DNA of 64,000 nt from Paenibacillus castaneae (GCF_002884445.1 NZ_KZ614144.1:5412712-5476711), one strand, 5' to 3'. Shown: positions 33,346 to 42,927, counted from the stretch's first letter. Numbers and translations are program-made. The notes: generated by a model not told the origin, from the letters alone.

Positions 33346-34788
33346 CTATTCCTGATACTTCTTAATAAGATCCATTTTCAATGTCCAAGCCGTCTCGCTT
33401 AAGCTGACACGATATGGCTCAGCATTTAACCGGCGCAAATATTGCGGCCAGAACAGCTTCATTTGTTCGGCATGATAGTCACGAATTTGTTCTAAAGCTG
33501 GCAGCTCGTAAACAAGCTCTCCATGCATCATAATCGGTATAAGTAAAGGAATTGCCTCATACCGCTCAATATATTTGCTCATATATGGGTGGATCGGATC
33601 AAACAGCTTGATCCGCTCGCCTCTTTGCACATTCTGCTCATTCTTAAGCGTTAAGTAATCTGCCTCCGCTTTGCCTGTATCGGTATTTATAATGCGATAA
33701 ACATTCTTAAAACCGGGACTGGAAACCTTCTCAGGATTTCCTGATATTTTTATAACAGGCTCATAGACTCCGTTTTTCTCTCTTGCAACCAGCTTGTACA
33801 CTCCGCCCAAAGACGGCTGATCGGCAGCTGTAATTAGCTTTGTCCCAATACCCCAAATATCAATTTCTGCTCCTTGCGACTTCAAATTTGCAATGATATC
33901 TTCATCTAAGTCGTTGGACGCTACAATTTTCACATCGGGAAAGCCTGCTTCATCCAGCATTTTACGGGCCGTTATAGATAAATAAGCCAAGTCTCCGCTG
34001 TCAAGACGAATGCCGATCAATCGCTTGCCCTGCTCCTCGAGCAAACGCGCTATCTTAATCGCATTCGGAACGCCGCTCTTGAGTGTATTATACGTATCCA
34101 CAAGCAGCGTTACATGATCAGGCAGTGCCTCCGCATAAGCGTGGAAAGCTTCCTCTTCCGAATCATGTCCCTGCACCCAGGAATGGGCATGTGTCCCTTT
34201 GGCCGGAATGCCAAATAACATGCCCGCTCGCATATTAGAGGTCGCATGAAATCCGCTAATATAAGCAGCTCTTGCCCCCCATATCGCAGCATCCGCTTCT
34301 TGTGCACGTCTAGATCCGAACTCAAGCAGCACATCATTGGGTACAATCTGTTTAATACGGGAAGCTTTTGTCGCTATGAGCGTCTGGTAGTTCATCATAT
34401 TTAGAATAGCCGTCTCCACAAGCTGTGCTTCAAAAATTCTGGCCTCCACACAGATTATCGGCTCATTCGCAAACACAAGCGAACCTTCCTTGGCCGCATA
34501 AATATTCCCGGTAAATTGAAATTGGCGCAGCTCATCTAGAAACTCTTCTTTATAATTTTCTTCCTGCGTCCGTAAATAAGCAATTTCCTCATCTCCGAAA
34601 CGAAGCGAACGGATATAGTCCATAATTCTTTCCAGTCCTGCGAATACGGCATAACCATTACCAAATGGCATCTTGCGGAAATAAGCTTCAAATACAGCCT
34701 TTTCATTTAGGCTGCCTTGAATCCAATGTGCGTACATCATATTTATTTGATATTTATCCGTATGAAGCGTTAAGTTCGAATAGCTCAT
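33346..34788 (-). CDS. pncB: Nicotinate phosphoribosyltransferase
   Basis: 480 residues. It converts nicotinate and PRPP to nicotinate mononucleotide (Preiss-Handler NAD salvage). N-terminal L-H-T-D-K-Y-Q-I-N-M-M, F-G-S-R-R-A-Q, H-A-T-S-N-M and R-L-D-S-G-D-L-A are the family signatures. The ATG at 34788 is eight bases from GGAAGGGAG; the frame runs on upstream without a better start. A second, nicotinamide-based NAD route is encoded at 53.8-56.9 kb. Confidence 0.95.
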   Translation of the reverse strand: MSYSNLTLHTDKYQINMMYAHWIQGSLNEKAVFEAYFRKMPFGNGYAVFAGLERIMDYIRSLRFGDEEIAYLRTQEENYKEEFLDELRQFQFTGNIYAAKEGSLVFANEPIICVEARIFEAQLVETAILNMMNYQTLIATKASRIKQIVPNDVLLEFGSRRAQEADAAIWGARAAYISGFHATSNMRAGMLFGIPAKGTHAHSWVQGHDSEEEAFHAYAEALPDHVTLLVDTYNTLKSGVPNAIKIARLLEEQGKRLIGIRLDSGDLAYLSITARKMLDEAGFPDVKIVASNDLDEDIIANLKSQGAEIDIWGIGTKLITAADQPSLGGVYKLVAREKNGVYEPVIKISGNPEKVSSPGFKNVYRIINTDTGKAEADYLTLKNEQNVQRGERIKLFDPIHPYMSKYIERYEAIPLLIPIMMHGELVYELPALEQIRDYHAEQMKLFWPQYLRRLNAEPYRVSLSETAWTLKMDLIKKYQE

Positions 34789-34890
34789 CACATAAACTCC
34801 CTTCCTTACTACTCTTTCCTTTACCACCCATTCTAACTCGTAGAAACAGCCCACCAACAGCCGCTTATGGTAAAAAACCAAAAAAACGCC

Positions 34891-34913
34891 AAAAAGAACA
34901 TGAAGCTGTTCTT
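34891..34913 (-). terminator. Terminator after desR
   Basis: On the minus strand AAGAACA-GCTTCA-TGTTCTT is followed by a T-rich stretch, 10 bases after the desR stop codon. Confidence 0.7.
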
Positions 34914-34922
34914 AATAGCGCT

Positions 34923-35522
34923 TTATTTAAACCAGCCCTTTTCTTTAAAACGAGTAATCGCTTCTATCCGATTGCTGACGTCCAGCTTATCCAATATGAC
35001 GGAAATATAATTGCGAACGGTTCCTGTCGTAAGAAATAATTCACTCGCAATTTCCTTCGTATTCTTGCCGTCGGCTACGAGTCCAAGTACTTCCTTCTCA
35101 CGCTCGGTTAAAGGATTTTCCTTGCCGTAGGCCTCATCAACCAGCTCAGAAGCAAATATCCGTTTTCCGGCCATCACGCTGCGAATGGAGTCTGCAAGCT
35201 CTTCGCTTGGACTGTCTTTAAGCAAATAGCCGCTTACGCCAGCTTTAAGCGCACGTTCAAAGTAGCCCGACCGTGCAAATGTTGTTAAAATCATTACTTT
35301 ACAGCCTTGGCCCTTCAACTCTTCAGCTGCATCAAGCCCCGTTTTGGCAGGCATTTCGATATCCATAATGCAAATGTCAGGCTTATGCTCATGTACCAGC
35401 TTGATCGCGTCTTCCCCGTTGCTTGCTCTTCCGACGACTTTCATGTCCTCTTCTAGATCAAGCAGAGAAGAGAGGGCGCCCAGCAGCATGCGCTGATCCT
35501 CAGCAATAACGATTGAAATCAT
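34923..35522 (-). CDS. desR: Response regulator DesR (NarL/LuxR family)
   Basis: 199 residues. Receiver domain with the acidic pair E-D, phospho-acceptor Asp in D-I-C-I-M-D-I-E-M-P and Lys in L-L-K-D-S-P. The C-terminal LuxR helix-turn-helix has L-T-E-R-E-K-E-V-L-G-L-V-A-D-G-K-N-T-K-E-I-A. The cognate kinase gene lies 25 bases upstream and the desaturase before that. In Bacillus, phosphorylated DesR activates des when membranes stiffen in the cold. Confidence 0.93.
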   Translation of the reverse strand: MISIVIAEDQRMLLGALSSLLDLEEDMKVVGRASNGEDAIKLVHEHKPDICIMDIEMPAKTGLDAAEELKGQGCKVMILTTFARSGYFERALKAGVSGYLLKDSPSEELADSIRSVMAGKRIFASELVDEAYGKENPLTEREKEVLGLVADGKNTKEIASELFLTTGTVRNYISVILDKLDVSNRIEAITRFKEKGWFK

Positions 35523-35547
35523 ACTCTCAGTCCCTTCCTTCTCTACA

Positions 35548-36666
35548 TTAGGTTTGTTTCAATACTTTCGGTACTCTGATAATAAGCGTAGCCCCGTGAT
35601 TCGATACAATTTCGAGACTTCCATTTACGAATTCGAGCCTTTCCTTCATCCCTTGCAGGCCATGTCCTCTATAATTTCGATCCTGTTCCGCAATTCCAAC
35701 GCCATCATCCGCCACTTTAAGAACCAGCTCGGTTCGCGCGGACTCTATCGTAACAGAGCATGTTGAAGCACCGCTGTGCTTAACCACATTCGTTACCGCT
35801 TCTTTCAAGCACATACTAAGCACGTTCTCGGTCAACAGATCTGTATTTTCCAGAATCGGCTCGCCTACAAGCTGGAATTCGATTTCAGCTGCTTTCAATA
35901 TCTGCTTGATACGGAACATCTCATCCTCAAGTCTTGTGCCGCGCATCTGAGTAACCATTTCCCTTACTTCCTTTAAGGCCATTCTTGCCGTTTGGCGAAC
36001 GTCATTCATTTCCACCTGTGCTTGGGCAGGGTTTTTTACCATTAACTTTCCCGCTAGATCGCTCTTTAATCCAATTAAGGAAAGCTTCTGGCCAAGCGTA
36101 TCATGCAAATCACGAGCGATGCGTTGGCGCTCCTCCATCTTCACAAGCTCGGAAATTCGTTTGTTTGCATCCTCCAGCTGTCCTTCCAATTCCCCCTGTC
36201 TATTCCGGTTGAACGTGTTGAACGGAATCAGGATGACGACAATAAGGCTAATCAGAATGAATGGAAACTGCGTGAAAAACAATTTATTTTGCGTGGCAAA
36301 GCCATAATTAACCGTAACAAAAGTACTCACAATATGAATCGTATAGAGCGTAAAAAAGCCGGCTCGATTCTGTATATTGCCAATAAAAAAAGCAAGAAAA
36401 ATCGAAAAATAGACGTAGCTGAACAATAAAGTCATCGCAATCGAAATGACAATTTGCACACTAGTCCAGAAGTAGACGAGCCATCCTTTGGATACAAACG
36501 AAAGCCTATAGCAGACGAAGAAAAGGATGATCATTATAATGCCGGATACAACCTCATACGGTGAGGAAGATCGAAATATAAAGTAAAAGGGCAGGATACA
36601 GAAGACGACCCAGACATAAGGGCTTAGACCTGTATTTTTGTGAAAGATCTGATACCACTTGTTCAA
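35548..36666 (-). CDS. desK: Membrane thermosensor histidine kinase DesK
   Basis: 372 residues. Five transmembrane helices (about 18-150) sense bilayer thickness, followed by the linker coiled coil L-E-D-A-N-K-R-I-S-E-L. The HisKA_3 core has E-E-R-Q-R-I-A-R-D-L-H-D-T-L-G-Q-K-L-S-L-I-G-L-K and the ATPase D-D-G-V-G...G-H-G-L-Q-G-M. I chose the TTG at 36666: AAGGGTG lies about six bases upstream, and the protein then aligns residue for residue with the start of B. subtilis DesK (N-G/T-G-x-S/T-P-Y-x-W). The upstream ATG-less extension to 36696 is unlikely. Confidence 0.95.
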   Translation of the reverse strand: MNKWYQIFHKNTGLSPYVWVVFCILPFYFIFRSSSPYEVVSGIIMIILFFVCYRLSFVSKGWLVYFWTSVQIVISIAMTLLFSYVYFSIFLAFFIGNIQNRAGFFTLYTIHIVSTFVTVNYGFATQNKLFFTQFPFILISLIVVILIPFNTFNRNRQGELEGQLEDANKRISELVKMEERQRIARDLHDTLGQKLSLIGLKSDLAGKLMVKNPAQAQVEMNDVRQTARMALKEVREMVTQMRGTRLEDEMFRIKQILKAAEIEFQLVGEPILENTDLLTENVLSMCLKEAVTNVVKHSGASTCSVTIESARTELVLKVADDGVGIAEQDRNYRGHGLQGMKERLEFVNGSLEIVSNHGATLIIRVPKVLKQT

Positions 36667-36775
36667 AGTCGTCACCCTTTTTCCTGTTAAGCTCAATGGA
36701 ATGCTTTAGAAGCTGTACTTTATTTTAGCATATTTATATACAAACGAACTAATCTAACGAAGCAACTATTCAAGC

Positions 36776-37831
36776 CTACTTGAATTTCAAGCTTGGCGTT
36801 GTTGCCTTCAACTTCTCTGAAGAAGTCTCGACTTTACGCAGACGATGTTTAATGCCCTTGAAGCTGACAAATTTCTTGTCTGTTTCATCCCATAGGCGGA
36901 ACTGCAGTGATTCCAAGCTCTCTTTGATATTGATTGTTGTAGCTTTATGAAGCGGCGGTGTCGCATTATGTGCCTTCTCCAAATTGTAGTTAGGCACTTT
37001 AGGGCTTAGATGATGAACATGGTGGAATCCGATGTTGCCAGTAATCCATTGTAATATTTTAGGCAATTTATAATACGAGCTGCCATCAACGGCTGCCTTT
37101 ACGTAACTCCACTCATCTTCATTCTCAAAGTAAGAATCCTCGAATTGATGCTGAACATAGAACAACCAAATGCCAAGCAGACCCGAGAGGAAGAAAACTG
37201 GTCCTTGAACGAGCGCGAAAGCTTGCCAGCCAATAGCCCAAATTAATAGTGCATACACACCTACAATTAAAGCGTTAGTCAAATACGTGTTCATCCGTTC
37301 CTTGCGTCTAGCACCCTTCACATTAAAGCGATACTGTATAAGGAATACCCCGATCGGTCCAAGTCCAAACATAACAAGCGGATGACGATACATACGGTAA
37401 GCAATTCGGCGCATCATAGGCGCTGCTGCATATTCTTCTACGGTCATAATCCACAAATCGCCAACTCCGCGCTTATCTAGATTACTGCTCGTAGCATGGT
37501 GAATGGAATGCGAGTTTTTCCACTGTCTATAAGGAACAAGCGTAATCACGCCTGTAATGGTTCCAATAATATCATTTGCTTTTTTGTTTTTGAAAAACGA
37601 TCCATGGCAGCAATCATGAAAAATAATGAAAGTCCGAATAACAAACCCAGAAGTAAGCAGAGCCAATGGAATAGTAAGCCAGTACGATATCGAAAGACTA
37701 TAGTAGGCGGCATACCAGAGAAGAACGAGTGGCACTAAGGTGTTAATAAGCTGTCTGATGCTCGACTTTAAATCCGTTTTCTCAAAAGGGGCTACTTCTT
37801 TCTTTAGGTGAGCATGCTTCGGCTCTGTCAT
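36776..37831 (-). CDS. des: Acyl-lipid fatty acid desaturase Des
   Basis: 351-residue membrane di-iron enzyme that introduces a double bond into phospholipid acyl chains. The three histidine boxes are H-D-C-C-H, H-S-I-H-H and H-H-V-H-H, with two transmembrane hairpins. The ATG at 37831 lies nine bases after GAGGAGG. First gene of des-desK-desR. The upstream region carries a near-perfect palindrome that may be the DesR site. Confidence 0.95.
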   Translation of the reverse strand: MTEPKHAHLKKEVAPFEKTDLKSSIRQLINTLVPLVLLWYAAYYSLSISYWLTIPLALLTSGFVIRTFIIFHDCCHGSFFKNKKANDIIGTITGVITLVPYRQWKNSHSIHHATSSNLDKRGVGDLWIMTVEEYAAAPMMRRIAYRMYRHPLVMFGLGPIGVFLIQYRFNVKGARRKERMNTYLTNALIVGVYALLIWAIGWQAFALVQGPVFFLSGLLGIWLFYVQHQFEDSYFENEDEWSYVKAAVDGSSYYKLPKILQWITGNIGFHHVHHLSPKVPNYNLEKAHNATPPLHKATTINIKESLESLQFRLWDETDKKFVSFKGIKHRLRKVETSSEKLKATTPSLKFK

Positions 37832-37949
37832 CTCATAATTCCTCCTCAATACGACGCTTGGAGTGTGTCCTAGACGTCTATCGCAGTATTCTAATCTCAT
37901 TGTAAAGCCAGATGTCATTACAAATAAGTCATAAACGTCAATACAGGAA

Positions 37950-37966
37950 TATGACAAATGTCATAT
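37950..37966. promoter_or_regulatory. Candidate DesR operator
   Basis: TATGACA-AA-TGTCATA is a near-perfect palindrome 119 bases before the des start codon. Related half sites (ATGTCAT near 37911 and AGTCATAAACGTCA near 37928) lie between it and the gene. Confidence 0.55.
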
Positions 37967-38010
37967 AGCTTAGCCCATTTTCTCCAAGCACATGGAACTA
38001 CTCCCATTAA

Positions 38011-38064
38011 AAAGAAAAAAATCGCCTTAAAGAAGCCATGGCTTCTTCAAGACGATCTTTTTCT
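38011..38064 (-). terminator. Terminator after the aminopeptidase gene
   Basis: On the minus strand GATCG-CTT-AAGAAGC and GCTTCTT-AAG-CGATT form a long imperfect stem around CATG, followed by seven T residues. Confidence 0.7.
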
Positions 38065-38115
38065 TGCTTTACTTATCATGCTTTATTTAGCTTGCTGTAC
38101 TTAGCTTAATTCCTT

Positions 38116-39348
38116 CTAAATCGCCCAATTCCCTTTGCGGAAAATCGGAACACTCGTGCCATCCTTCAGTATTCCATCGATATCCATCTCAGCAGAGCCA
38201 ATCATGAAGTCATTATGCGTAATACTCGCATTAACGCCGTTCTGCTCAAGCTCTTCCGGCGACATGGTCTTGCCTCCCTCAATATTGAAGGCATAGCCGC
38301 TTCCGATCGCAAGATGATTCGACGCATTCTCATCAAACAATGTGTTATAGAATAAAATATTCGATTGCGAAATTGGCGATTCATGCGGCACAAGCGCAAC
38401 CTCTCCCAAATAATGAGAGCCATCATCAATATCTACTAGCTGCTGGAGAATTTCTTGCCCTTCCTCTGCTTCTACCTTCACGATGCGTCCGTTCTCGAAC
38501 GTAAGCTTGAAGCGATCGATAATATTGCCGCCGTAGCTAAGCGGCTTTGTACTGGAAACATAGCCGTTCGCACCTGTTTTTAGAGGTACTGTGAACACTT
38601 CCTCTGTTGGCATATTCGCCATGAAGGGAATATTGTTTTCGTTCGTACTGCCTGCAGCGACCCATATGTGCTTCTCCGGCAATTCGATTGTCAGATCTGT
38701 TCCTGGAGCCGTATAATGCAGTTTCTCGAAATGATACTTGTTAAGCAATTCGCCCTTCGTATGTAAATTCGCATTATGCTCTTCCCATGCTTGGACAGGG
38801 TTCGCTGCATGCAGTCTCACCGAATCAAAAATCGCTTTCCAAAGCATGTCGACCGCTTCAGCTTCGTTCACTTCAGGGAACACCTTTTGGGCCCACTGCG
38901 CACTTGCAGCTGCAACGACCGTCCAGCTTACTTTATCCGCTTGAATCGCTCTGCGGAATTCCTTCAACCCTTGGCCGGATGCTTTCTGGAAGCTGGAGAT
39001 CCGTCCCGAATCGATACCTTTGAGCAGATCAGGACTTGATGACACGATGGAAATAAACGCTGCTCCGCGCTCCACGAACGAGTTGCGCTTAGCCGTCTCC
39101 CATTCAGGATAGCGGGTAAACACCTCATCGGCTGCCTGCTCATACTTTAATCTGGACAAAGAATCGTCTGTCCAGTCCACATGCACATTGCTTGCACCTG
39201 CTGCATAGGCTTTGCTGGCTACAAGTCTGACAAGCTTTGCTTGATCGACAGCCCCTGTTACGAACACCTCTTGTCCCTGCTGTACGTTTACTCCAATTTT
39301 TACAATCAATTCTGCGTACGTATCTAAATGATGTTCAAATCCACTCAT
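38116..39348 (-). CDS. M29-family aminopeptidase (AmpS/AmpT-like)
   Basis: 410 residues, cytosolic metallo-exopeptidase. F-V-E-R-G-A-A-F-I-S-I, the metal-ligand stretches N-M-P-T-E-E-V-F-T-V-P and L-G-E-V-A-L-V-P, and C-terminal I-T-H-N-D-F-M-I-G and N-H-L-A-I-G-S-G-Y-A match M29 peptidases. These release N-terminal residues from peptides. The ATG at 39348 is preceded by GGGAGAA. Monocistronic. Confidence 0.92.
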   Translation of the reverse strand: MSGFEHHLDTYAELIVKIGVNVQQGQEVFVTGAVDQAKLVRLVASKAYAAGASNVHVDWTDDSLSRLKYEQAADEVFTRYPEWETAKRNSFVERGAAFISIVSSSPDLLKGIDSGRISSFQKASGQGLKEFRRAIQADKVSWTVVAAASAQWAQKVFPEVNEAEAVDMLWKAIFDSVRLHAANPVQAWEEHNANLHTKGELLNKYHFEKLHYTAPGTDLTIELPEKHIWVAAGSTNENNIPFMANMPTEEVFTVPLKTGANGYVSSTKPLSYGGNIIDRFKLTFENGRIVKVEAEEGQEILQQLVDIDDGSHYLGEVALVPHESPISQSNILFYNTLFDENASNHLAIGSGYAFNIEGGKTMSPEELEQNGVNASITHNDFMIGSAEMDIDGILKDGTSVPIFRKGNWAI

Positions 39349-39442
39349 GGTTTCTTATTCTCCCTTCGTTAATGCCTATATGTACATACATGCTGTAGTC
39401 TAAATTGTAGCGAATAAACAAGCCCATAGTCAAATTACATGG

Positions 39443-40048
39443 TTACGAATCAGACTCTGGCTCAGAGCTGCAAATGCCATAAAAGAACAGATGAATAAAC
39501 TCATCAAGAAAATCGTCTACTTGTTCACTTTGCTGCGCCAAATCAAGGAACATGTGGGATTGTGCTTTTAGCATATTGATATATGCGATAATGGTCGGAG
39601 TCGACACCTTGGCCGAGATTTCCCCCTTCCGCTTGCCTTCCTCGATGAATTGTACGACCAGGGGCATCCCCTTCGTTCGGTACAATTCCTCCACATATTG
39701 ATGCGTTTCTTCATCTTTCAGGAACTGAGAGAAAGCTTGTGGAGTGAAGGCTCGATAAGCCTCTTTATCCGCAAAAACAATATATTGAATGATCTCCTTC
39801 AAAGAGTGATCACCTTGTATGAATGCTTCGAAATCCATAATGCTTTTGTTAATAAATTGTTTAAACACCTCGCTAAGCAGCGCTTCCTTACTCCCGAAGT
39901 AATTGTAGATCGTCACCTGGGATACGCCAGCCTCCGCTGCAATATCGGCGATTCGTATTTTCTTCGGCTCCCACGTCTTGAGCATGCTCAATACCGTCTT
40001 CTTAATCTTCTCCTTGATTAATTCCGTCCTTCTCTCGAATCCGTTCAT
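39443..40048 (-). CDS. TetR-family transcriptional repressor
   Basis: 201 residues. The N-terminal helix-turn-helix reads I-R-I-A-D-I-A-A-E-A-G-V-S-Q-V-T-I-Y-N-Y-F-G-S-K-E, followed by a helical ligand domain. It is divergent from an ABC transporter operon, and the shared intergenic region holds two near-identical inverted repeats. Autorepression and drug-induced derepression of the transporter are therefore likely. The ATG at 40048 follows GGGAGGC; an earlier start at 40072 would overlap that site. Confidence 0.92.
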   Translation of the reverse strand: MNGFERRTELIKEKIKKTVLSMLKTWEPKKIRIADIAAEAGVSQVTIYNYFGSKEALLSEVFKQFINKSIMDFEAFIQGDHSLKEIIQYIVFADKEAYRAFTPQAFSQFLKDEETHQYVEELYRTKGMPLVVQFIEEGKRKGEISAKVSTPTIIAYINMLKAQSHMFLDLAQQSEQVDDFLDEFIHLFFYGICSSEPESDS

Positions 40049-40079
40049 TCTGCCTCCCGAAATCATATCCATTTTAATT

Positions 40080-40179
40080 TAATGAAATTATAGCACATTT
40101 AGATTTCATAACCCATTGACTTCTACCTCCAACAAATCTATCATAATTAATGAAATCATATCATAGTAATATTTCATAA
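40080..40179. promoter_or_regulatory. Twin TetR operators
   Basis: Two copies of ATGAAAT-N14-ATTTCAT (40082-40109 and 40150-40177) have the same spacer length and extended flanks TTAATGAAAT...ATTTCATAA. Their centres are 68 bases apart between divergent genes. Confidence 0.8.
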
Positions 40180-40204
40180 CTTTGAATGCGGGGTGCAGCG
40201 CGAT

Positions 40205-41095
40205 ATGTTAATCGTTGATGGGCTGACGAAGCTTTTTCGAAATGGACGAGGCGTTATGGATGTCTCGTTCACGGTAAACAAAGGGGAAGTATTCGGTTTT
40301 TTGGGACCTAATGGTGCAGGCAAATCGACGACTATAAGGCATATTATGGGGTTCATGAAGCCAGACCATGGGAATGTATCCGTCAAAGGCCTTGACACCT
40401 GGACTCAACAAGGAACCGTGCAAAGGTATATTGGCTACTTGCCTGGAGAAATCGCATTTATCGAAGGAATGACAGGTAAAGCTTTTCTAGAATTTCTAGC
40501 CTCGATGCAGAAAGTGGACAGTTCAGACAAGCGGAGCCACTTAATCGAACGATTGCAATTCGACGTTAACACACCGATTAGGAAGATGTCTAAAGGAATG
40601 AAGCAAAAGGTCGGAATCGTAGCCGCCTTCATGCATGATCCAGAACTGATCATTCTTGATGAGCCTACATCCGGCCTCGATCCACTCATGCAGCAAACAT
40701 TTATTGAGCTTGTTCTCGAAGAGAAAGCGAAGGGAACTACCTTTCTTATGTCTTCCCACAGTTTTCCCGAAATCGAGAGAACTTGCGACCGTGCCGCGAT
40801 TATAAAGGATGGGAAAGTAATGACCGTCAAAAATATTCATGAACTTCAATCCATGCAGCGGAAGCTGGTTGAGATCGTTTTTGAGAATACGCAGGATGCT
40901 GAGACGTTTGTAAAAAGCGGTGCAGTGCCTATTGATTCGCAAGACGGCAGACGGGTCACTGTTGCTGTGCAGGGCAATTATAACGAGCTGATTCGTGAGA
41001 CTGCCAAATACCCTATTCGCAGTCTCGATATAACCGCACAAAACCTTGAGGATGTATTCATGCACTATTATGACCGGAAGGAGCCCGTCCGATGA
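40205..41095 (+). CDS. ABC transporter ATP-binding protein
   Basis: 296 residues. Walker A G-P-N-G-A-G-K-S-T-T, signature M-S-K-G-M-K-Q-K-V-G (S-K-G variant of S-G-G), Walker B L-I-I-L-D-E-P-T and S-S-H-S-F switch region. The ATG at 40205 suits the GGGGTG site; the GTG at 40193 overlaps it. Forms an exporter with the overlapping permease gene, under TetR control, so multidrug or antibiotic efflux is likely. Confidence 0.93.
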   Translation: MLIVDGLTKLFRNGRGVMDVSFTVNKGEVFGFLGPNGAGKSTTIRHIMGFMKPDHGNVSVKGLDTWTQQGTVQRYIGYLPGEIAFIEGMTGKAFLEFLASMQKVDSSDKRSHLIERLQFDVNTPIRKMSKGMKQKVGIVAAFMHDPELIILDEPTSGLDPLMQQTFIELVLEEKAKGTTFLMSSHSFPEIERTCDRAAIIKDGKVMTVKNIHELQSMQRKLVEIVFENTQDAETFVKSGAVPIDSQDGRRVTVAVQGNYNELIRETAKYPIRSLDITAQNLEDVFMHYYDRKEPVR

Positions 41096-41904
41096 ACGCT
41101 CCCCTTTTCAAACAGATGCTGAAGATCAATCTCAAAGGGATAAGCAACTATGCCTTCGGCTCGGCCTTCTACATTCTGCTCATGTTTTGGCTGTATCCCG
41201 GAATCGCACAAAATACAGGCTCACTTAATGAGCTTATGCTGGCTTTGCCTGAGGGAATCGTCAATGCTTTTGGCATTCAAGCCGGCTTTGGAAGCATGGA
41301 AGCTTTCATCTCCGGGGAGTATTACGGACTTATTCTGCCGCTTCTGCTCTCGATATTCAGCATCATGCTGTCAACAGGTCTAATGGCGAGGCTCGTTGAC
41401 CAAGGCTCCATGGCTTATCTGCTGTCCACGCCAACTTCTCGGCGGCATATCGCCGCAACGCAAGCAAGTGTTCTAATCGCCGGACTGCTATTAATTATAG
41501 TCGTTACGACAGCTGCAGGATTTATCGGTTACGCCATGTTTATAGGTGATCGATATGAATTTAACGGCTCCCGTTTCCTTTTATTGAATGTCATCGCATT
41601 AATGCTGTTCTTCGCAATAGGCGGCATTTCCTTCTTCGTTTCTGCACTGTCTAGCGACGAGAAGAAAGCACTGGGCATCTCGGGGGTTATTACGTTTGGC
41701 ATGTTCGGACTAGATATGCTCGGCAAAATAAGCGAGAGTGTACAATGGCTCCGATTCGTCTCCCTCTTTTCATTATATAGACCGAGCGAAATCGTACGCG
41801 GCGGCGGTGACGCGGTGCTAGCCTTAGTCATTCTCTTCCTCATCGGTCTTGCCGGCTTTATAGCAGGCGTAATTGCATTTAGCAAACGAGACTTGCCATT
41901 GTAG
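41092..41904 (+). CDS. ABC-2 type permease
   Basis: 270 residues with six transmembrane helices (near 20-40, 75-100, 120-140, 150-165, 180-200 and 245-262). It starts four bases before the end of the ATPase gene (ATGA junction), so the two are coupled. Layout matches BcrB/TnrB-like exporter subunits. Confidence 0.88.
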   Translation: MNAPLFKQMLKINLKGISNYAFGSAFYILLMFWLYPGIAQNTGSLNELMLALPEGIVNAFGIQAGFGSMEAFISGEYYGLILPLLLSIFSIMLSTGLMARLVDQGSMAYLLSTPTSRRHIAATQASVLIAGLLLIIVVTTAAGFIGYAMFIGDRYEFNGSRFLLLNVIALMLFFAIGGISFFVSALSSDEKKALGISGVITFGMFGLDMLGKISESVQWLRFVSLFSLYRPSEIVRGGGDAVLALVILFLIGLAGFIAGVIAFSKRDLPL

Positions 41905-41936
41905 TAATACAGTTCGTATTGCGACACTCAATATAT

Positions 41937-41968
41937 TAAGAGGAAGCCCGACTTCGGGCTTCCTCTTA
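41937..41968. terminator. Bidirectional terminator
   Basis: TAAGAGGAAGCCCG and CGGGCTTCCTCTTA form a 14-bp perfect stem with an ACTT loop, between the convergent permease and WYL regulator genes. Confidence 0.92.
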
Positions 41969-41970
41969 TT

Positions 41971-42927
41971 TTACAAATTCATATATAAATTGTGGATTGC
42001 TTGTGCCTCTGCCATCACTTTTTGTCGCAGCTCAGCAGGCTCAACGACTTCCATATGCGAGCCAAAGCTAAGCGCAATTTCGCAAGCCGATTCCAGCGCT
42101 TGAAATTCAACTCGAGCTGTTAGCCAATTCATTTTCTGCGAAGGGCTGCTTTCTACTATTTTGACATATCGTTCTTTGGATAGCCGAGTGAGTACTGCTT
42201 CATGCAGTGTAATCACGGCTGGATATTGCGGAAGACTCTGCTTAAACTCACCTATGGATTGCTCCCAGTACTCAGCTAGGTCAAAGTTTGCCGGCCGCTC
42301 GAACCGCTCCTCCAGCATCACGGCATCCATTAACCTTGAAATTCGGTATGTCCGCTTCTCCCCGTTCACCTCGCCAATTAAATACCAAACATTACGTTTG
42401 GCAACGAGACCTAAGGGATTAACGATTCGCTTCGCTATACCATCCTCGCGATGGTAGCGAATTTGTAATAAACGCTCCTCCCAAACCGCTTCCTGCACGA
42501 CAGACAAGTAAGGCAATGACTCTTCCATTTGGTGCCAGCCCGCTCCATCAATATGTATTTTTTGCCTCATAAGATAAGCCCCTTTACTTATGTCAGCAGG
42601 AGCAGCAGCTAATATTTTATGGATAGCAGCTTCATAGTGACTTTTAATTCCTAGATCACTGAGCAAGGCAGATGAACTGCCAACGATAACAGAAACCAAC
42701 TCATCTGCATGCATACCAGTCAAATTGGTTCGATACCCCTCGGACAAAACCCAACCGCCGTGCACTCCCCTCTCCGCATACACAGGTATGCCCGCTTCAC
42801 TTAGCGATTCCATGTCACGAATGATGGTGCGCTCGGATACCTCCAGCTTTTCAGCAAGTTCTTTTGAAGTCATTTTCCCGTTGTTCTGCATCCATAATAG
42901 AATCGCAATTAATCGTCCTGCTCTCAT
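41971..42927 (-). CDS. HTH-WYL domain transcriptional regulator
   Basis: 318 residues. HTH_11 winged helix (M-T-S-K-E-L-A-E-K-L-E-V-S-E-R-T-I-I-R-D-M) with G-I-P-V-Y-A-E-R-G-V-H-G-G-W. The WYL domain has R-N-V-W-Y-L-I-G-E-V-N-G-E-K-R-T-Y-R-I-S-R and a WCX C-terminus. WYL domains bind small ligands or nucleic acid. Divergent from an SDR gene 141 bases away, which it may regulate. Confidence 0.9.
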   Translation of the reverse strand: MRAGRLIAILLWMQNNGKMTSKELAEKLEVSERTIIRDMESLSEAGIPVYAERGVHGGWVLSEGYRTNLTGMHADELVSVIVGSSSALLSDLGIKSHYEAAIHKILAAAPADISKGAYLMRQKIHIDGAGWHQMEESLPYLSVVQEAVWEERLLQIRYHREDGIAKRIVNPLGLVAKRNVWYLIGEVNGEKRTYRISRLMDAVMLEERFERPANFDLAEYWEQSIGEFKQSLPQYPAVITLHEAVLTRLSKERYVKIVESSPSQKMNWLTARVEFQALESACEIALSFGSHMEVVEPAELRQKVMAEAQAIHNLYMNL

